Assembly (NCBI RefSeq): GCF_017876655.1
Contig: NZ_JAGIOK010000001.1
Location: 1,550,001 to 1,614,000, forward strand
From: Microbacterium imperiale
Lineage (GTDB): Bacteria > Actinomycetota > Actinomycetes > Actinomycetales > Microbacteriaceae
DNA length: 64,000 nucleotides
Reading direction: 5' to 3'
Position 1 is the stretch's first letter; every line of letters begins with the position of its first letter. The translations under genes and the position numbers were made by a program. Shown here one piece after another: positions 28,264-38,273 of the stretch. Below the pieces are notes generated by a model. It worked only from the letters and a program-made list of their open reading frames with translations, ran no database searches and had not been told where the DNA came from.

Positions 28264-30561
28264 TTAGTCCTCGGTCGGCTCGGGCGCGTTCAGCACCAGG
28301 AACTTCGCGCCGTAGGCCGGCAGCGAGACACTGAAGCTCTGCAGGTCGTCGACGCGTCCGAGGGTCTCACCCGAGGCGGCATCCACCACCTCGCTCTGCG
28401 GCACGAGCTGCTCCGACCGCACGGTGCCCTCGGTGGGCTCGGCGGAGAAGTTCAGCACCGTCACCTGCATCGCCGCGTCGGCGTTCGGGTCGCCCTCATC
28501 GAGGCGGTGCACCAGCACGAGCATGCCCGCGTGCGCGACCTCGGGGATGTCGACCTGCGTCGCCGAGGCGATGCCGTACTCGCGCCGCAGGTCGATGATG
28601 CCCGCCAGGCGCGAGGCGAACGACTCGGGGTCGTCGAGCTGGGCCGGCAGCGATCCGTAGAGCGCGCGTCCTCGCGGCATCCCGGCGGCCGAACGGGTCG
28701 CCGACGGGTCGACGTCGAGCAGGTCGTGGGCGCCGCGCTCGATCCAGCGCGTGTCACCGGCCGAGAGCAGGTCGGCGACCTCATCGGCGGGGATCGTCAG
28801 CATGCCGACGAGGTCCCAGCCCGAGAGGGCGAAGACGCCCGGCTGCCAGGCGTTGTAGGCGCTCAGCAGCAGGTGCGCGTCGCGGATGAGCGGGATGTCG
28901 TCGTCCGAGACGTCGTCGAGCCGCGCGATGCCGCGCGTCGCGGCGATCAGCGAGGTCGTCGTGCAGGCGATGCCGTTCTGCGTGAACACCCGGTTGTAGT
29001 CTGCGGTGCCGGTGAGGTGCTCGGTGAGGTCGGCGCGGATCTCTTCGGCGAGGTCGCTGCCCGAGATCTCGCGGCCGCGGAAGCGGTAGACGTCGTCGCC
29101 GTGACGGGTGGCCCAGTGGACCAGCTCGTACGTGAGCTCGTCGTGGTTCTGCATGCCGTGCACGAGCTGCACCGGCGCGACGCCGAGCTCGAGCGAGGTC
29201 GTCAGCGCCAGGCGCAGGAACTCGGTCTGCCCGGTCGCCAGCGCGTGGTGGTAGCCGGGGCGGCCGACGAAGTCGTACGACAGGTCGGCGCCCACGGCTC
29301 CGGTGTCGCGGATGTCTTCGATGGTGAGGTTGAGCTCCTGGAACGTGAAGCCCCCGACCTTGCGCACCATGCCGGCGATGATGTGGTTCGCGGCGTGCGA
29401 CAGGGGGTGCCCCTCCGACCACGCGGGCAGGCCTTCGGCGCTCTTCTCGACCCCGAGGAAGCCGTTCGCGTCCAGTCGCAGCGCGCTCGTGCCGAGCTCG
29501 CCGAGCGAGTGCAGCGCGTCGCCGATGACGAGGCGCATGCCGGCGAAGGTCGGGTCGAGCCAGTTGATCGACGGCTGACCCTGCTTGAAGTAGTGCAGGT
29601 AGACCCAGCGGCGCGTGCGTCCGTCGGGACCGGTAACGGGCGCGGTCGCGCTCCAGTTGGTCTCCTTGACCCCGGGCGTGTAGAAGATCACGCGCTGGAG
29701 CGCGCCGATGATGTACCCCTGCTCGGCCAGCTCGTGCTCGGTCGCCGGGTCGAGGTTGACGCTGTCGACGCCCTCGGGCACCTCGGGCAGCAGATCCCAG
29801 TCCTCGGGCGGGATCTCGACCATGTGGTAGATCCCGGGGTAGTCCTTGTAGCCCATTTCGGCGAGCCGGAAGTCGGCGCCCTTGCCGGTGTGGCCGGGGA
29901 CGATGTCGTCGATGACGCTGCCGCCGTGGGCATCGGCGACGTCGCACAGGGCACGGAACTCCTCCTCGGTGCCGAACGCCGGGTCGATCGACGTGCTGAT
30001 GCGGTCGAAGTGGCCGTCGACGCTCGGGGTCTCGCGCCACCCCTCGATGCCGCCCGCCCGCTTGACGGGGCCGGTGTGGATCGCGGTGATGCCGATGCGC
30101 TCGAAGGCCGACCACAGCGCGTCGTCGCCCAGCGCAGCGAGGAAGGACTCGCCGGGGCGGGTGATGAGCGAGATCGGGTACGCGGTGAACCAGACGTCGG
30201 TCGTGGCGATCGCGCGGCGCGCGTCCGGTCGCGCGTACGGGTTGCGCCACATCGCCGGCTGACCCGACAGCTGACGGGCCAGCACGTCGGCGTCCTTGAG
30301 CATCGCCTGGCGCACGAGCCACTCGACATACGACGGGTTGGTGCCGTTCGCCGTCCGCGGGTCGGTCATGTTGCGTCGCACGCTGCCGCCGCGGAACTGA
30401 TCGCGAGGGCGCAGCCGTCGCGGGCGCGCGGGGTACCGCTGCTCGTCGTAGCTGATCTCGGGCATGTCGAGATCAGTGTCCTCGCCGTCGGCGCCCGCCG
30501 CCCCCGGAAGGGTGATGGGGGCGGTGTAGAGGTCCTCCGGCTGTTCGTCGTCGCGCGCCAT
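28264..30561 (-). CDS. treS: Trehalose synthase / maltose alpha-D-glucosyltransferase (GH13, divergent type)
   Basis: A 765-residue GH13 protein predicted to interconvert maltose and trehalose, adjacent to maltokinase. It belongs to the subgroup with [22 protein letters not shown] and [21 protein letters not shown] rather than the classical TreS sequence. The triad is intact: [13 protein letters not shown] (Asp nucleophile), [14 protein letters not shown] (Glu) and [14 protein letters not shown] (Asp). A C-terminal beta domain ([20 protein letters not shown]) follows. The first 64 residues before [19 protein letters not shown] are disordered, so translation could begin there instead. Activity is inferred from the family and neighbour; a related amylase-like function is possible. 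Confidence 0.8.
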   Translation of the reverse strand: MARDDEQPEDLYTAPITLPGAAGADGEDTDLDMPEISYDEQRYPARPRRLRPRDQFRGGSVRRNMTDPRTANGTNPSYVEWLVRQAMLKDADVLARQLSGQPAMWRNPYARPDARRAIATTDVWFTAYPISLITRPGESFLAALGDDALWSAFERIGITAIHTGPVKRAGGIEGWRETPSVDGHFDRISTSIDPAFGTEEEFRALCDVADAHGGSVIDDIVPGHTGKGADFRLAEMGYKDYPGIYHMVEIPPEDWDLLPEVPEGVDSVNLDPATEHELAEQGYIIGALQRVIFYTPGVKETNWSATAPVTGPDGRTRRWVYLHYFKQGQPSINWLDPTFAGMRLVIGDALHSLGELGTSALRLDANGFLGVEKSAEGLPAWSEGHPLSHAANHIIAGMVRKVGGFTFQELNLTIEDIRDTGAVGADLSYDFVGRPGYHHALATGQTEFLRLALTTSLELGVAPVQLVHGMQNHDELTYELVHWATRHGDDVYRFRGREISGSDLAEEIRADLTEHLTGTADYNRVFTQNGIACTTTSLIAATRGIARLDDVSDDDIPLIRDAHLLLSAYNAWQPGVFALSGWDLVGMLTIPADEVADLLSAGDTRWIERGAHDLLDVDPSATRSAAGMPRGRALYGSLPAQLDDPESFASRLAGIIDLRREYGIASATQVDIPEVAHAGMLVLVHRLDEGDPNADAAMQVTVLNFSAEPTEGTVRSEQLVPQSEVVDAASGETLGRVDDLQSFSVSLPAYGAKFLVLNAPEPTED

Positions 30562-30635
30562 GCCTCAACCGTATTGAGTCCGGCCGACCGTCACGAGGGG
30601 CTGGTGCCCGGTAGCGCGAGGCATTATGGGCCGCC

Positions 30636-33600
30636 TCACGCCCGCCGGCGACGTGCGGCGAGAGCGGCACCGAGGAGCAGCGGCAGGATGCCGGCGGCGG
30701 GCAGCATGGGGCTGAGGCTGCCGCCCGTCGTGGGCAGCGAGCCCGCGGCATCCCCCGACCCGGTGTCGTCGCCCGACCCCGTGTCGTCGCCCGGCTCGCC
30801 GGGCGTCTCGGGCACGTCAGGACGGAGGATGTTCTCGAGCTCGATCGCGATCGTGTCCTGACCCGACGCCGAGACCGGCACGACGATGCGGCCGTTCGAC
30901 TGCACGGGCAGCACCTCGCCGCCCAGGGTCCACACCGGGTCCTGCCAGGTGCCGCCCGGGACGTCCGCGGGGCGCGGCTCCTCGGCCTCGATGATCGACC
31001 CGACCGGGAACCGGTCCGACGCGACAGTCTCGCCGGCGACGAGCGTGAGGTCGGGCTGGCGCTCGTCGTCGAGCCACCAGGCGATGTCGAACGCGACGTC
31101 ATCCGCGACGAGGTCCGCGGCATCGTCGACCGTCTTGGTCAGCGACACCATCGCGTACTGGACGGCGGAGTTGGTCACGACGATCGTGGGAATCTGCTGC
31201 GTCGCCGCGATCGTCAGCGAACGCGAGGGCGACCACGTCGGCCGCGCCCAGTCGTAGTCGTCCGGGAGCGTCGCCTCGTCGGGCGGGGCCTCGGCGAGGA
31301 CGATGCGCGTGCCGACGGGGAACGTGCGCGGCGCTCCCGCGTCGTCGAGCGGACCGACGGGCGTGCCGTCGGCGGGCAGGACGATCGTGCCGACGTCGAC
31401 GGCGCCGGTGGGCAGGAGAGCGAGGTACCCGACGAGGAACGTGTCGGTGGTCACCTGCTCGGGCGCGATACCCGCGAGGTTCTTGGCGACCTGGAAGGTG
31501 CCGCGGTCGAACGTCGCGGTGTTGGTCATCGTCTCGACCGCGACATCGGCGTCGCCGTCGCCGATCGTCAGGGTGCCGGGAGTGAACGACGTCGAGACCC
31601 AGCTCACGCCCCGTTGCAGCGGCGCCGGCGCCTCGCGGAACTCCACGACGGTGCCGTAGGGGAAAAGCAAGGGATCACCCGAGGCGTCCTCGGGCGACAC
31701 GGGTGACCCGTCGGCCGGCACCCGAACGCGTCCCGCCGTCACCTCGCCGGTCGGGGTGGTGGCCGTCCACTGCGCGGTGAACAGCGTGCCGGGCGGCAGG
31801 TCGTCGGGCACGATGCCCTCGAACCGCTTCTGCACGGCGAAGGTCCCCTCGCGCAGCTCGTTCGTCACCTCGACCGAGATGTCGCCCGACGCGGGCAGCG
31901 GGATGTCGACGACGGCATCCGACAGGGGCACCTGCCCTTCGTAGCCGCCGGCGGTGTAGGTCTCGGTCACTCCGTCCGTCGTGACACGGAACACCGGTGC
32001 TTCCCAGTCCGACACATCGACGGGCGCGCCGTCGAGCAGCGGGATCGGCTCCGCCAGCTGCAGGAACTCCGCTCCCGTCTCGACATCGGTCAGCACGACG
32101 GGATCACCCACCGTGATCGCGCGCGTGCGCCGCGAATCTGCCCCCGGGGCGGTGGGGTCGATGTTGTAGCTGACGGAGTACTCGTAGCGAGGATCGACCG
32201 CGGCGCCCACGGTCTGCTTCACGACCGAGATGCTGCGCGGTTCGGCTTCGGGCGCGACCGTGTTCGTCAGCACGACCGCCGACGTTCCGGTGCCGGCGAT
32301 CGTGATGATGCGGCCCGGGTCCCACGTCGCGCCGGTCCAGCGGTATCCGTCGGGGGCGGGGACGCTCGAGAGGTCCTCCGAGAGCGTGATGCGCGTGCCG
32401 AGCGGGAACTGCTCGTCGGGTGAGACGGGCGTCCCGTCGAACGGCACCTCGAGGATGCCGGAATCGAGCGCCGAGCCCGCGCGCGTGGCCGTCCAGGTCA
32501 CCTCGACCGCGCCCGCGGGCTCGTCCGGAACGGGTCCCGCGGCGGTCGCGATGCGCTTGCTCACCGAGAACGTTCCCGTGAGCGGCGTCGCCTCGTTCGT
32601 GACGACGACGTCAGCCGTCGCCCCGGCCGTGACCACGAGAGGGTCGGGGGCGATCGTGGGGGCCGCCCATTCGTACCCCGGGATGCTGGCGGGCGGGATC
32701 TCTTCGAAGTCCACCACCGTCCCGACCGGGAAGTCCTCGCCCGCCGAGACCCAGCTGCCGTCCGCGGGCAGCTCGAAGCTGCCGCGCAGCTCGTCGCCCG
32801 CGGGGGTCGTCGCGATGTAGTTCACAGCGAAGGTCAGTCCCGCCACTGCGGCGGGGTCGATGCCCTCCAGAGCCTTGCGGATGCGGAAGGTGCCCTCGTC
32901 GGCGGTGCACGAGATGGCGCCGGCGAAGAAGAACGAGTGGACCTCGCCGCCGCCGATCGTGACGTCGCGGCCGATGATCTGGCCGTCGAGGGGGGAGGCG
33001 GTGACGGTGATGTCGGCGTCGGGGGCGTAGATCGAGCCGTCGATACGAGCCTGGGCCGCCGTCACCGACACCTCTCCCGTCACCGCTGACAGGTCCCACA
33101 TGATGTAGGGCGAGTAGGCGCCCTGGGGGTCGACGCGGGCCCCGATGACCTCCGTCGTCCCGGCGGGCACCCGGATGATGAGCGGGTTGGTCACACCCGG
33201 CTCGGGGCCGGACGAGAACTGCAGCAGGGCGGCGCCGGCGATGTCGTCGTAGTCGACGACATTGGGCCGCGTCGCGCTCAGCGGGCCGAGGACGATGCGG
33301 TCGCCGACGTCTTCGGCGACCGACACCGGGAAGCCGGCGCCGAGCCCGGGGTCGGCGATGTCGGCGAGGCACGCCGCGGCCTGTTCGTACGACGCCTCGC
33401 GCGCCGACTCGACGTAACCGGCGACGGCACCGCTCGACTGATCGACCGTGTAGATGCTTCCGCCCCCGACGGGTCCGGTCGGCGGCTCGCCATCGTCCGG
33501 GTACTGCTGGTGCGTCGCGTCGATGAGCGGTGTCAGATCCGGCTGCGACGCGTCGAGGTTGAGGCGCAGCCAGTCCGCCCGCGCCGCCGCCTGCCACGGA

Positions 33601-34034
33601 CCGTCGCGCTCGACCATCTTGAGGTCGCCGCGCAGCGCCGGGTCGGACGTGCCGGCGCTCGTGATCGCGGTGATGCCACCGCTCTCCGGGTCGAATGCGC
33701 CCACCAGCAGGCGGGTGGGGTCGCCGTCCACCGTCGGCAGCGTGTAGTCGGCCGTGCCCGCGACGACGTGGACGAGGGTGTACTGGCCGTCGCCGGGCTT
33801 TGTGGCCGTACCGCCGACGGCGATCGCGCCCTCCGTCTCGTCATTGCCGAGCACCGCGTCCTCGCGCGCATAGACGGTGTAGCCGCCGCCGATCGCGAAG
33901 GGGTTGAACGACTCGGGGTACGCCGCGTAGGCGGGCTGGGCCGGTGAGGCGACGACGACAGAGGCGACGAGCGAGAGAGCCGCGACGGATGCCGCACCGA
34001 TCCGCCCCCTCGTCCGAGCGGTGGCGGTCGACAT
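30636..34034 (-). CDS. LPXTG-anchored choice-of-anchor A / DUF5979 repeat surface protein
   Basis: A 1132-residue cell-wall protein. A Sec signal peptide covers about residues 1-38 (AALSLVASVVVASPAQPAYA). A choice-of-anchor A domain begins YPESFNPFAIGGGYTVYAREDAVLGNDETEGAIAVGG and ends near IIGRDVTIGGGEVHSFFFAGAISC. Six DUF5979-like Ig repeats follow, recognisable by GTFRIRKALEGI, GTFSVSKRIAT, RSISVVKQTVG, GTFAVQKRFEGI, GTFQVAKNLAGI and AMVSLTKTVDD. The C terminus has GDDTGSGDDTGSGD, the sortase signal LPTTGG, a hydrophobic helix and ARRRRA. It is probably an adhesin or stalk. It is divergent from the DUF305 gene and alone in its transcription unit. Confidence 0.93.
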   Translation of the reverse strand: MSTATARTRGRIGAASVAALSLVASVVVASPAQPAYAAYPESFNPFAIGGGYTVYAREDAVLGNDETEGAIAVGGTATKPGDGQYTLVHVVAGTADYTLPTVDGDPTRLLVGAFDPESGGITAITSAGTSDPALRGDLKMVERDGPWQAAARADWLRLNLDASQPDLTPLIDATHQQYPDDGEPPTGPVGGGSIYTVDQSSGAVAGYVESAREASYEQAAACLADIADPGLGAGFPVSVAEDVGDRIVLGPLSATRPNVVDYDDIAGAALLQFSSGPEPGVTNPLIIRVPAGTTEVIGARVDPQGAYSPYIMWDLSAVTGEVSVTAAQARIDGSIYAPDADITVTASPLDGQIIGRDVTIGGGEVHSFFFAGAISCTADEGTFRIRKALEGIDPAAVAGLTFAVNYIATTPAGDELRGSFELPADGSWVSAGEDFPVGTVVDFEEIPPASIPGYEWAAPTIAPDPLVVTAGATADVVVTNEATPLTGTFSVSKRIATAAGPVPDEPAGAVEVTWTATRAGSALDSGILEVPFDGTPVSPDEQFPLGTRITLSEDLSSVPAPDGYRWTGATWDPGRIITIAGTGTSAVVLTNTVAPEAEPRSISVVKQTVGAAVDPRYEYSVSYNIDPTAPGADSRRTRAITVGDPVVLTDVETGAEFLQLAEPIPLLDGAPVDVSDWEAPVFRVTTDGVTETYTAGGYEGQVPLSDAVVDIPLPASGDISVEVTNELREGTFAVQKRFEGIVPDDLPPGTLFTAQWTATTPTGEVTAGRVRVPADGSPVSPEDASGDPLLFPYGTVVEFREAPAPLQRGVSWVSTSFTPGTLTIGDGDADVAVETMTNTATFDRGTFQVAKNLAGIAPEQVTTDTFLVGYLALLPTGAVDVGTIVLPADGTPVGPLDDAGAPRTFPVGTRIVLAEAPPDEATLPDDYDWARPTWSPSRSLTIAATQQIPTIVVTNSAVQYAMVSLTKTVDDAADLVADDVAFDIAWWLDDERQPDLTLVAGETVASDRFPVGSIIEAEEPRPADVPGGTWQDPVWTLGGEVLPVQSNGRIVVPVSASGQDTIAIELENILRPDVPETPGEPGDDTGSGDDTGSGDAAGSLPTTGGSLSPMLPAAGILPLLLGAALAARRRRA

Positions 34035-34275
34035 GGCGTCTCCTCGGTGGACGCGGACTCCGTCGCCCGATCGACGGACGCTCCGCCGGGTCAGTCAAGC
34101 AGGTGAGCGGGCTCAGCGGAACCCTGTGCGGCGCGTGACCCGTCAACCGCACTGTCAACCCGCTCCCGCCATCCCCGTCGTCATGCGAACCTCCGCGAAG
34201 GCTGTGACCGTACGGTCCGGACCGCCGGTCGGAGGGTGGGTCGGTTGAGCCGACGAAGCGAAAGGAGGAGTTCGA

Positions 34276-34878
34276 ATGAGCGAACACGCCAAGGAGGAAT
34301 CGACGAAGTCTTCCCGCCGCCCATACCTGCGGTTCGCAGCGATGATCGTGACAGGCATGGCGGTCATGTACTGGACGATGTTCGCGGGGACGTGGGAGCT
34401 CTCGCACATCAGATTCAGCGAGAGCCGCGTGTTCATGACCCTCACGATGGGCGGCACGATGGTGCTCGTGATGCTCGCCTGGATGTGGGGGATGTACAAG
34501 AGCGTCCGTGCCAACATCGCCGTCATCGTCGCGGGCCTGCTGCTCATCGGGAGCGGGATCGCGCTCGACCGATCACAGGCGACGGTGGACGACACCGCGT
34601 TCATGAACGGGATGATTCCGCACCATTCGCTTGCCATCACCCGTTCCGAGCGCGCGCACCTCACCGATGTCCGCGTGTGCGAGCTTGCCGCCTCCATCAG
34701 CGCCACACAGCGGGAGGAGATCCTCACCATGTCCTGGCTCGTCGACGACATCGCTCAGAACGGGCCCGCCACGACCACTGACGAAGCGCAACGCCGTCCG
34801 GCGCCGGACTTCGCCCGTTCGGCGGATCGCCGTTGCGCCGGGATGCCGACGGACACCGCCACGACCCAGATGCGGTGA
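34276..34878 (+). CDS. DUF305 domain membrane protein
   Basis: A 200-residue protein preceded by AAAGGAGGAG, one of the best ribosome sites in the window. The N-terminal half has three hydrophobic helices (YLRFAAMIVTGMAVMYWTMFAG, VFMTLTMGGTMVLVMLAWMWGMY, NIAVIVAGLLLIGSGIAL) rich in methionine. Then comes the DUF305 core: FMNGMIPHHSLAITRSERAHLTDVRVCELAASISATQREEILTMSWLV, with the Met/His residues (M-IPHH) that are thought to bind copper. A copper-related or general envelope role is likely. The tail carries one Cys pair possibility (VCEL and RRCAG). Neighbours give no further hint. Confidence 0.88.
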   Translation: MSEHAKEESTKSSRRPYLRFAAMIVTGMAVMYWTMFAGTWELSHIRFSESRVFMTLTMGGTMVLVMLAWMWGMYKSVRANIAVIVAGLLLIGSGIALDRSQATVDDTAFMNGMIPHHSLAITRSERAHLTDVRVCELAASISATQREEILTMSWLVDDIAQNGPATTTDEAQRRPAPDFARSADRRCAGMPTDTATTQMR

Positions 34879-34948
34879 TCGAACGAGACGACGTCGCGTA
34901 GGGCAGCCTTCGCACGCTCGACGCGCACCGAGAGCCAAGAGCAGCCGA

Positions 34949-35884
34949 TCAGCGACGCGGGCGGAAGCGGGTGAAGCCGCCGAGCTGACCGACCGCCGTG
35001 GCTGCGGCCGCGGCGGCCCTGGCCCCGATCGTCGCCGGGTCCTCGTTGTGCACGACTCCCGCGACCATCCCCGCCACGAATGCGTCTCCCGCGCCGGTCG
35101 GGTCGATGACCTCTCCCTCGTGGTGCGGGTAGAACCGCGAGCCGCCATTCCACGCCACGAGATCACCGGCACGCGGGACACTGAGCGCGACGAGTTCGGC
35201 GCCGGCCGCCAGAAGCGTCGATGCAGCACCCTGCGCATCGTCGACCGACGCGATCGCGCGTCCGGTCAAGAGCGCGGCCTCATGGGCGTCGGCGCGAACG
35301 ACCGGTGCCATCTCGAGCAGCTGCGGCCGGGCCTCATCGCTCTCGATCGCTCCGTCGAGCACGAGCGTCGCTCCGGCTTCATGCGCCACGCGCGCGGCAT
35401 CCACAAGGACCATCGCATCCTGCTGCAACTGGAGCACCACGACCTGCGCTGCGCCGATGACAGCTTCCGCGTCGCGGACATCTCGCCGGGTGACCCGCGA
35501 CTCGAGCGCGATTCGCTCGAGAAGACGGCGGCGACCGCCGTCCTCGACGACGTCGACCAGCAGCGACGTGGTACCGCGTCGCGCCACGTGCGTGACGTCG
35601 ATGCCCGCGTCGAGGGCGTCAGCGACCGCCTGGTCGCCCGCCGCGTCGGCGCCCAGCGCCGCGACGAGCGAAACCGAGGAGTGCGGCAGCAGCTGTCGCG
35701 TTGCAGCGGCGATGTTCGCGCCCTTGCCACCCAGACGCTCCGCGGATTCGCGCACGGCGGCACTACCGCCCGGTTCGGGCAGCTGATCGATGGAGATGAT
35801 GAGGTCGCGGGCCGCAGCACCCACCACGACGACGGGCCCCGTCCTCACAACCGTCCGGACATCTCGGCTTGGTTGTCGGATCAC
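34949..35884 (-). CDS. PfkB-family carbohydrate kinase (ribokinase-like)
   Basis: A 311-residue sugar kinase. The N-terminal signature GKGANIAAATRQLLPH (RLGGKGANIAAATRQL) and the C-terminal signature IDPTGAGDAFVAGMVAGVV, with the catalytic Asp in GAGD, are both present. The substrate part begins VVVVGAAARDLIISIDQLPEPGGSAAVRES, closest in style to ribokinases. The GTG start at 35884 gives an N-terminal extension; a GTG at VVRTGPVVVVG is an alternative. The sugar cannot be told from the sequence. It is 77 bases from the PAP2 gene and not obviously in an operon. Confidence 0.92.
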   Translation of the reverse strand: MIRQPSRDVRTVVRTGPVVVVGAAARDLIISIDQLPEPGGSAAVRESAERLGGKGANIAAATRQLLPHSSVSLVAALGADAAGDQAVADALDAGIDVTHVARRGTTSLLVDVVEDGGRRRLLERIALESRVTRRDVRDAEAVIGAAQVVVLQLQQDAMVLVDAARVAHEAGATLVLDGAIESDEARPQLLEMAPVVRADAHEAALLTGRAIASVDDAQGAASTLLAAGAELVALSVPRAGDLVAWNGGSRFYPHHEGEVIDPTGAGDAFVAGMVAGVVHNEDPATIGARAAAAAATAVGQLGGFTRFRPRR

Positions 35885-35961
35885 GCGAGCAGACTAGGGA
35901 CGAAGGCCGACGTGGGGAACGGGGTTGCGGCGACGGCGGCACGCCGCTCGTGCCCGAGTGA

Positions 35962-36792
35962 CTAGGCCATGCGCTCGTGGTGCGCAGCGCGAGACGACCC
36001 GAGGCTCATGTAGAGCGCCGCCAGGGTGGTCGCGGTGATCACCACGGCGATGAGTGCCGCGCTCCAGAGAGTGCGGCCGGTGCCCGACGCGTAGGAAAAG
36101 CTCAGCACGATCGCGGCGACGACGGCGCCCGCGACCAGCAGGGATGTCGCGACGCGCGAGCGACGCGCGGCGACCGCGGCACGATCGGCGCCCGCGCCCC
36201 GCACGAGCGCGCGCAGGCCGGATGCCGCCGAGCACCAGAAGCCGACGATGAGGCTCGCGGTGACGACGTCGCTCGGGCGATGCCACCCCGCCGCGATGAC
36301 GCCGATGCCCGACAGGATCGCCCAGCCGGTCAGCAGGGGGACGAGCGGGAACTTCATCTGGCGCGGCGCGGCGAACAGCGCTGCACAGGCCGCGGCGATC
36401 GCGAGAGTCGCGTGACCCGACGGCAGCGAGTTGCTGTATTCACCGAGGCCGAGGGTCAGGTCGGGGCGCACGATGATGGTGTGCTTGAGGATGTGCGACG
36501 TCAGGGCGGCGCCGGCGAAGACCGTCAACGCGATCGTCGCGTCGGCGAAGCGCCGCCGTGCGAGCGCGAGCGCGACACTGCCGATGAGCAACGCCGCGGC
36601 GATGATGACGACGTAGTTCTCGCCGAGTTGCCGGGCCACGCGCACGGCGGGATCCGACGACTGGATCGTCGTGGCCATCACCGCCTGATCGACCAGCTGG
36701 CCGTTGACGGTGAAGACGGACACGGCCACGGTGACGACCACGGCGAGCGCCTGCAGGAGGGCCAGCCTCAGGTGTTGCGTTCCTCGGTTCAT
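35962..36792 (-). CDS. PAP2 superfamily phosphatase (membrane)
   Basis: A 276-residue lipid phosphatase-like protein with six hydrophobic helices. The three PAP2 motifs are visible: KHTIIVRPDLTLGLGEYSNS (motif 1, K-x6-RP), LPSGHATLAIAAA (motif 2, PSGH) and AAGWHRPSDVVTASLIVGFW (motif 3, catalytic His). It probably dephosphorylates undecaprenyl pyrophosphate or phosphatidic acid on the outer face of the membrane. The C-terminal half has further helices (VATSLLVAGAVVAAIVLSFSYASG and LWSAALIAVVITATTLAALYMSLG). It starts MNRGTQHLRLALLQALAVVV. Confidence 0.93.
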   Translation of the reverse strand: MNRGTQHLRLALLQALAVVVTVAVSVFTVNGQLVDQAVMATTIQSSDPAVRVARQLGENYVVIIAAALLIGSVALALARRRFADATIALTVFAGAALTSHILKHTIIVRPDLTLGLGEYSNSLPSGHATLAIAAACAALFAAPRQMKFPLVPLLTGWAILSGIGVIAAGWHRPSDVVTASLIVGFWCSAASGLRALVRGAGADRAAVAARRSRVATSLLVAGAVVAAIVLSFSYASGTGRTLWSAALIAVVITATTLAALYMSLGSSRAAHHERMA

Positions 36793-36852
36793 ACCGACAT
36801 CCCCCTTCCCGACCCCCGACGCTACGGCGAGAAGTTGAGGAACTCATCCATG

Positions 36853-36874
36853 CCCGGCCACCACGGCGGCCGGG
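36853..36874. terminator. Terminator hairpin after the SpoIIE phosphatase gene
   Basis: CCCGGCC and GGCCGGG arms with an 8-base loop start 4 bases beyond the SpoIIE gene's 3' end. Simple GC-rich hairpin typical for this genome. Confidence 0.6.
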
Positions 36875-36878
36875 CTGC

Positions 36879-38177
36879 TCAGGCCCCGGACCAGACCACC
36901 GCCAGCACAGTGACATCGTCTTCACGGTCGCTCTGCTCGGCCCGATCGACGAGATCTGCGACGATCGCGTCGATGTCGTCGTGCTCGAGCAGGAAGTCGC
37001 GGTAGCGGTCGATCGAGTCGAGCGAGCCGCCGAACAGATCGAGCACCCCGTCGCTGACGCTGATCAGGCTGTCGCCGGCTTGCAGCGTCGTCTGCGCGCT
37101 GGACCAGCGGGTCCCGACGCCGATGGGCAGATGGCCCGACCGGAGGAACTCGATGCCGCCGGTGGACCGTCGGAGCACGCTGAGACCGTGCCCGGCATCA
37201 GCCCACCGCAGGGTGCCGTCCGCCGCGACGCGGGCGTGGAAGCACGTTGTGAACTGGGCTCCGATGATGTCGGTCGGCCCCGTGTTGAGACCGACCGCGG
37301 TGCGGTGGAAGGCCTCGGCGGGGTCGGGGTCTTCGAGGCCGCTGCGGATGACGGTGCGCACCGCCGCGGCGATCATGCCCGCACCCACACCCTTGCCCAT
37401 GACGTCGCCGAGCGTGACGGCGGCACCGCCGTCGGGCGTGGCGTACCAGTCGTAGAAGTCGCCGCCGACCTCACGGGCCGGCACACATGCTCCCGCGACC
37501 CGGAACCCCGCCGGCAGGTCGGAGCCGTCGACCGGCTGCAGCGATCGCTGCACGACCGCGGCCTGCGTGACCTCCGCTTCCGCAAGGCGGCGCCGCCGCT
37601 GCGAGATGTCGAGGCGCTGCAGCGACCTCCGCGACAGCTCGTTCACCACGGCGCCGGCGGCCGCGTAGACCAGCACGGCGATGAGCAGGCGCACGAACTC
37701 GCTCGCCCCGAGGTCGCGGCCGGTGTCGAGCACCAGCGGCAGCAGCAGGGTGACGCACACGCCCAGCAGTGGCACGAGAACACGCCACCGCCCGGGTCCG
37801 GCGGCGATCCAGATGACCGGGAGGATGATGATCGCCAGGAACACCGACTGGGTGTCGCCGGTTCCGAAGCGCAGCAGGCCGATCGCGATGAAGTCGCCGA
37901 TGGGCACGACCAGCTCCAGCCGCCGCAGCGCCGGCCACCGCAGCATCAGCGCCGTCGCGACCAGCAGCACGAGCGCGAGCCCGACCCCCTGCCACATCCG
38001 CACCGGGTCGGTCACGAGCAGGTAGGGAACCGCGGCACTCGTGACGGCCGCCACCACGACGAGACCGGCGACGACGGACTGCTTGGCCAGCGGCTCCCAC
38101 GACGTGGGGGCGGGCATCGGTCGCGACGGTACGCCGCCCGTTCGTCGAACACGGGTCCACGGAGGTGCCTGCGTCAT
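36879..38177 (-). CDS. Membrane PP2C-type SpoIIE family serine phosphatase
   Basis: A 432-residue signalling phosphatase. The N-terminal half has six hydrophobic helices (VVAGLVVVAAVTSAAVPYLLV, VGLALVLLVATALML, VPIGDFIAIGLLRFG, SVFLAIIILPVIWIAAG, VLVPLLGVCVTLLLPLVL, RLLIAVLVYAAAGAVV), forming a MASE-like membrane sensor. The SpoIIE catalytic domain follows a coiled segment: REVGGDFYDWYATPDGGAAVTLGDVMGKGVGAGMIAAAVRTVIR, WADAGHGLSVL and SVSDGVLDLFGGSLDS, ending with REDDVTVLAVVW. The metal-binding Asps (GGDFYD, GDVMGKG, DGVLD, EDDVTV) are all intact. Start at the ATG (MTQAPPWTRVRRTGG). Targets are probably anti-sigma-factor antagonists encoded elsewhere. Confidence 0.94.
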   Translation of the reverse strand: MTQAPPWTRVRRTGGVPSRPMPAPTSWEPLAKQSVVAGLVVVAAVTSAAVPYLLVTDPVRMWQGVGLALVLLVATALMLRWPALRRLELVVPIGDFIAIGLLRFGTGDTQSVFLAIIILPVIWIAAGPGRWRVLVPLLGVCVTLLLPLVLDTGRDLGASEFVRLLIAVLVYAAAGAVVNELSRRSLQRLDISQRRRRLAEAEVTQAAVVQRSLQPVDGSDLPAGFRVAGACVPAREVGGDFYDWYATPDGGAAVTLGDVMGKGVGAGMIAAAVRTVIRSGLEDPDPAEAFHRTAVGLNTGPTDIIGAQFTTCFHARVAADGTLRWADAGHGLSVLRRSTGGIEFLRSGHLPIGVGTRWSSAQTTLQAGDSLISVSDGVLDLFGGSLDSIDRYRDFLLEHDDIDAIVADLVDRAEQSDREDDVTVLAVVWSGA

Positions 38178-38273
38178 ACGGCCAGTCAATACGACGGATG
38201 CCGGTTGTGGGGCGGGTCTTGACCAATCGGTCGCCCGTCGGACAGGGCCGCGCTCGTTCCGGCGGGAGGCTGA

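Noticed and set aside
27214-30861. 1215-codon open frame on the + strand
   Set aside because: It spans the maltokinase gene in another frame and the treS gene in antisense, with Arg/Ser/Pro-rich composition; both real genes have clear catalytic motifs.
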